Positions 62,238 to 64,000 of a DNA stretch of 64,000 bases are shown piece after piece (position 1 is the first letter of the stretch; each line of letters starts with the position of its first letter). The notes beneath the pieces are model-generated. The model searched no databases. It saw only the letters and a list, made by a program, of their open reading frames with translations, and was not told where the DNA came from. The position numbers and the translations under genes were made by a program. Source of the stretch: an uncultured Prevotellaceae bacterium (GTDB lineage Bacteria > Bacteroidota > Bacteroidia > Bacteroidales > Bacteroidaceae); contig CAMNIN010000012.1 in assembly GCA_946540735.1 (NCBI GenBank), forward strand, positions 1 to 64,000, in the 5' to 3' direction.

Positions 62238-63848
62238 ATGCAGACAAAGTATATTTTCGTCACGGGAGGTGTCGTCTCTTCGTTGGGAAAGGGCATTATC
62301 TCAGCCAGCATCGGCAAACTGCTGCAGGCACGCGGCTACAAGGTCACCATCCAGAAGTTCGACCCCTACATCAACATCGACCCGGGCACATTGAATCCCT
62401 ATGAGCACGGGGAGTGCTATGTCACGGAGGACGGCTTCGAAACCGACCTCGATTTGGGACATTACGAACGGTTTACGGGCATTCACACCACGCGTGACAA
62501 CAGCGTCACTACGGGCCGTATCTACAAAACGGTGATAGACCGCGAGCGTCATGGTGACTACCTCGGCAAAACCATTCAGGTGGTGCCGCATATCACCGAC
62601 GAGATCAAACGGCGGATGCAGAGAGAAGACGTTTTCGACTTTGTCATCACTGAAGTCGGAGGCACCATCGGCGACATCGAGAGTGCGCCGTTCATGGAGG
62701 CCATCCGACAGTTGCGGTGGCAGTTGGGCCGCAATGCCGTATGTGTGCACCTGACGTATGTGCCCTATCTGAAAGCAGCTGATGAATTGAAGACCAAACC
62801 CACTCAGCACTCCGTGAAGGAATTGCAGTCGATGGGCATCCAGCCCGACATCCTTGTGCTCCGTACCGAGCGCCACCTCGACGACCATCTTCGCATGAAG
62901 GTGGCGTCGTTCTGTAATGTCGATTTGGAGTGCGTGGTGCAGAGTGAGGACATGCCCAGCATCTATGAGGTGCCGGTAAGCATGCAGCAGCAAGGTCTCG
63001 ATGCGGCCATCCTGCGGAAGATAGGCATTCCGGTGGGAGAGACACCTGCCATGAAGCCATGGCACGATTTCCTGGAGAAGCAGCGCAGCGCGACTCTCGA
63101 GGTCGATGTGGCTTTGGTGGGCAAGTATGACTTGCAGGATGCCTACAAGAGCATCCGCGAAAGTCTCAATCTGGCTGGTATCTACAATGGCGTAAAGACC
63201 ATGATCCATTTTGTGAACAGTGAGGAGATTGATGCCCTGAATGTGGCTGGTAAACTCAGCGGTATGTCGGGTGTCGTCATCTGTCCGGGATTCGGACAGC
63301 GTGGCATCGAGGGAAAAATCATCGCCGCGGAATATTGCAGGACACAAGACAAGCCCACATTCGGCATCTGTCTCGGTATGCAGATGATGGTCATCGAATT
63401 TGCCCGAAACATGCTGGGCTACAGCGATGCCAACAGCAGCGAGATGTCTTCCGACACCCAGCATCCTGTCATCAATCTGATGGAAGGGCAGAAAGCCGTG
63501 ACGAACTTGGGTGGCACCATGCGGTTAGGGTCCTATGACTGTGAACTCCGTGAGGGCAGTCGCACCGCAAAAGCTTATCGCTCCGTCGCATCATGTGGAA
63601 CGGCTGGAAAGATCCTGACCGTCAGTGAACGCCATCGCCATCGCTATGAGTTCAACAACCAATACAAGGAAGCCTTTGAGGCTGCGGGCATGAAGTGTGT
63701 GGGCATCAATCCTGCCGCCGGTTTGGTGGAAATCGTCGAGATACCCGACATGCGCTGGTATATCGGGACGCAGTTCCACCCGGAATATTCCTCGACGGTG
63801 CTGCGTCCGCACCCGTTGTTTGTGTCGTTCATCCAATCCTGCATCTGA
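62238..63848 (+). CDS. pyrG: CTP synthase
   Basis: A 536-residue enzyme that aminates UTP to CTP using ATP and glutamine. The synthetase domain starts YIFVTGGVVSSLGKGIISAS, and KFDPYINIDPGTLNP and EVGGTIGDIESAPFMEAIRQ follow. The C-terminal class I glutamine amidotransferase has Cys in FGICLGMQMM and the His-Glu pair in QFHPEYSS. Length is normal. purF begins immediately after its stop. Confidence 0.97.
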   Translation: MQTKYIFVTGGVVSSLGKGIISASIGKLLQARGYKVTIQKFDPYINIDPGTLNPYEHGECYVTEDGFETDLDLGHYERFTGIHTTRDNSVTTGRIYKTVIDRERHGDYLGKTIQVVPHITDEIKRRMQREDVFDFVITEVGGTIGDIESAPFMEAIRQLRWQLGRNAVCVHLTYVPYLKAADELKTKPTQHSVKELQSMGIQPDILVLRTERHLDDHLRMKVASFCNVDLECVVQSEDMPSIYEVPVSMQQQGLDAAILRKIGIPVGETPAMKPWHDFLEKQRSATLEVDVALVGKYDLQDAYKSIRESLNLAGIYNGVKTMIHFVNSEEIDALNVAGKLSGMSGVVICPGFGQRGIEGKIIAAEYCRTQDKPTFGICLGMQMMVIEFARNMLGYSDANSSEMSSDTQHPVINLMEGQKAVTNLGGTMRLGSYDCELREGSRTAKAYRSVASCGTAGKILTVSERHRHRYEFNNQYKEAFEAAGMKCVGINPAAGLVEIVEIPDMRWYIGTQFHPEYSSTVLRPHPLFVSFIQSCI

Positions 63849-63849
63849 T

Positions 63850-64000
63850 ATGGAGCCATTGAAGCATGAGTGCGGTGTGGCGATGATACGCCTGTTGAAA
63901 CCGTTGGAATATTATGAGCGGAAGTACGGTACATGCCGCTTTGGCCTGGGCAAACTCTATCTGATGATGGAGAAACAGCACAACAGAGGGCAGGAGGGCG
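63850..64000 (+). CDS. purF: Amidophosphoribosyltransferase, N-terminal fragment
   Basis: The first 50 codons of a gene running off the right edge. The start MEPLKHECGVAMIRLLKPLE with a glutaminase-type Cys at residue 8, and LMMEKQHNRGQEG near the end, is the N-terminal Ntn glutaminase pattern of amidophosphoribosyltransferase in Bacteroidetes, where the Cys is not residue 1. One base separates it from the pyrG stop, so purine and pyrimidine genes are together. Confidence 0.82.
   Translation, partial: MEPLKHECGVAMIRLLKPLEYYERKYGTCRFGLGKLYLMMEKQHNRGQEG

Noticed and set aside
1..64000. CRISPR arrays, tRNA or rRNA genes, insertion sequences and prophage
   Set aside because: No regularly spaced repeats, cloverleaf genes, transposase or phage proteins were recognised on either strand; a tRNA scan and IS search would be decisive.

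Overview
The window looks like chromosomal DNA of a Prevotella-type member of the Bacteroidales. The grounds are paired SusC/SusD outer-membrane genes, Bacteroidetes promoters (TTTG about 20 bases before TAnnTTTG), many SPI and SPII exported proteins, a type III glutamine synthetase, LL-diaminopimelate aminotransferase, and a dual-SusCD xylan locus arranged like the xus locus of Prevotella bryantii. All functional calls come from reading the sequence and from remembered family features; no database search was run.

Layout. 1-2145 (minus): a MacB/LolD-type ABC exporter (two FtsX-like permeases and an ATPase), preceded by a sigma-54 promoter and two enhancer-like palindromes. 2402-3201: a tandemly duplicated promoter-bearing repeat and a chloramphenicol-acetyltransferase-like gene. 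3238-21283: glucuronoxylan utilisation, with a GH67 alpha-glucuronidase divergent from xusA-xusB-xusC-xusD-xusE, a lipoprotein that resembles a GH10 xylanase but lacks the nucleophile, and a secreted multi-domain protein that may bind xylan. A GH43 enzyme lies further on (31109-33238). 21458-29953: a DUF6057-like membrane protein, a beta-propeller lipoprotein with a haem-c motif, and a very large secreted protein. 29979-31072: ogt and greA.

33486-43690 is the most interesting block. A cobalamin riboswitch precedes a seven-gene, tightly packed operon: TonB-dependent receptor, DUF4374-type lipoprotein, exported CbiK-like chelatase, membrane-anchored CobN/HmuS-like protein, small membrane protein, ExbB/TolQ-like protein and DUF2149 protein. 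It has the form of the hmuRSTUV haem operon but carries a B12 switch, which suggests corrinoid or cobalt acquisition in the periplasm.

43768-48816: a metal-type TonB receptor with a periplasmic HMA protein, then umuD and umuC separated by a bile-acid:sodium-symporter-family gene. 48859-49231: a 58-codon minus-strand gene and a highly structured non-coding stretch. 49292-62160: nitrogen assimilation, with gltB-gltD-dapF-dapL-glnN on the minus strand and glnB-amtB-porin-like gene diverging from a shared promoter region. 62238-64000: pyrG and the start of purF. No rRNA, tRNA, CRISPR array, transposase or phage gene was seen.
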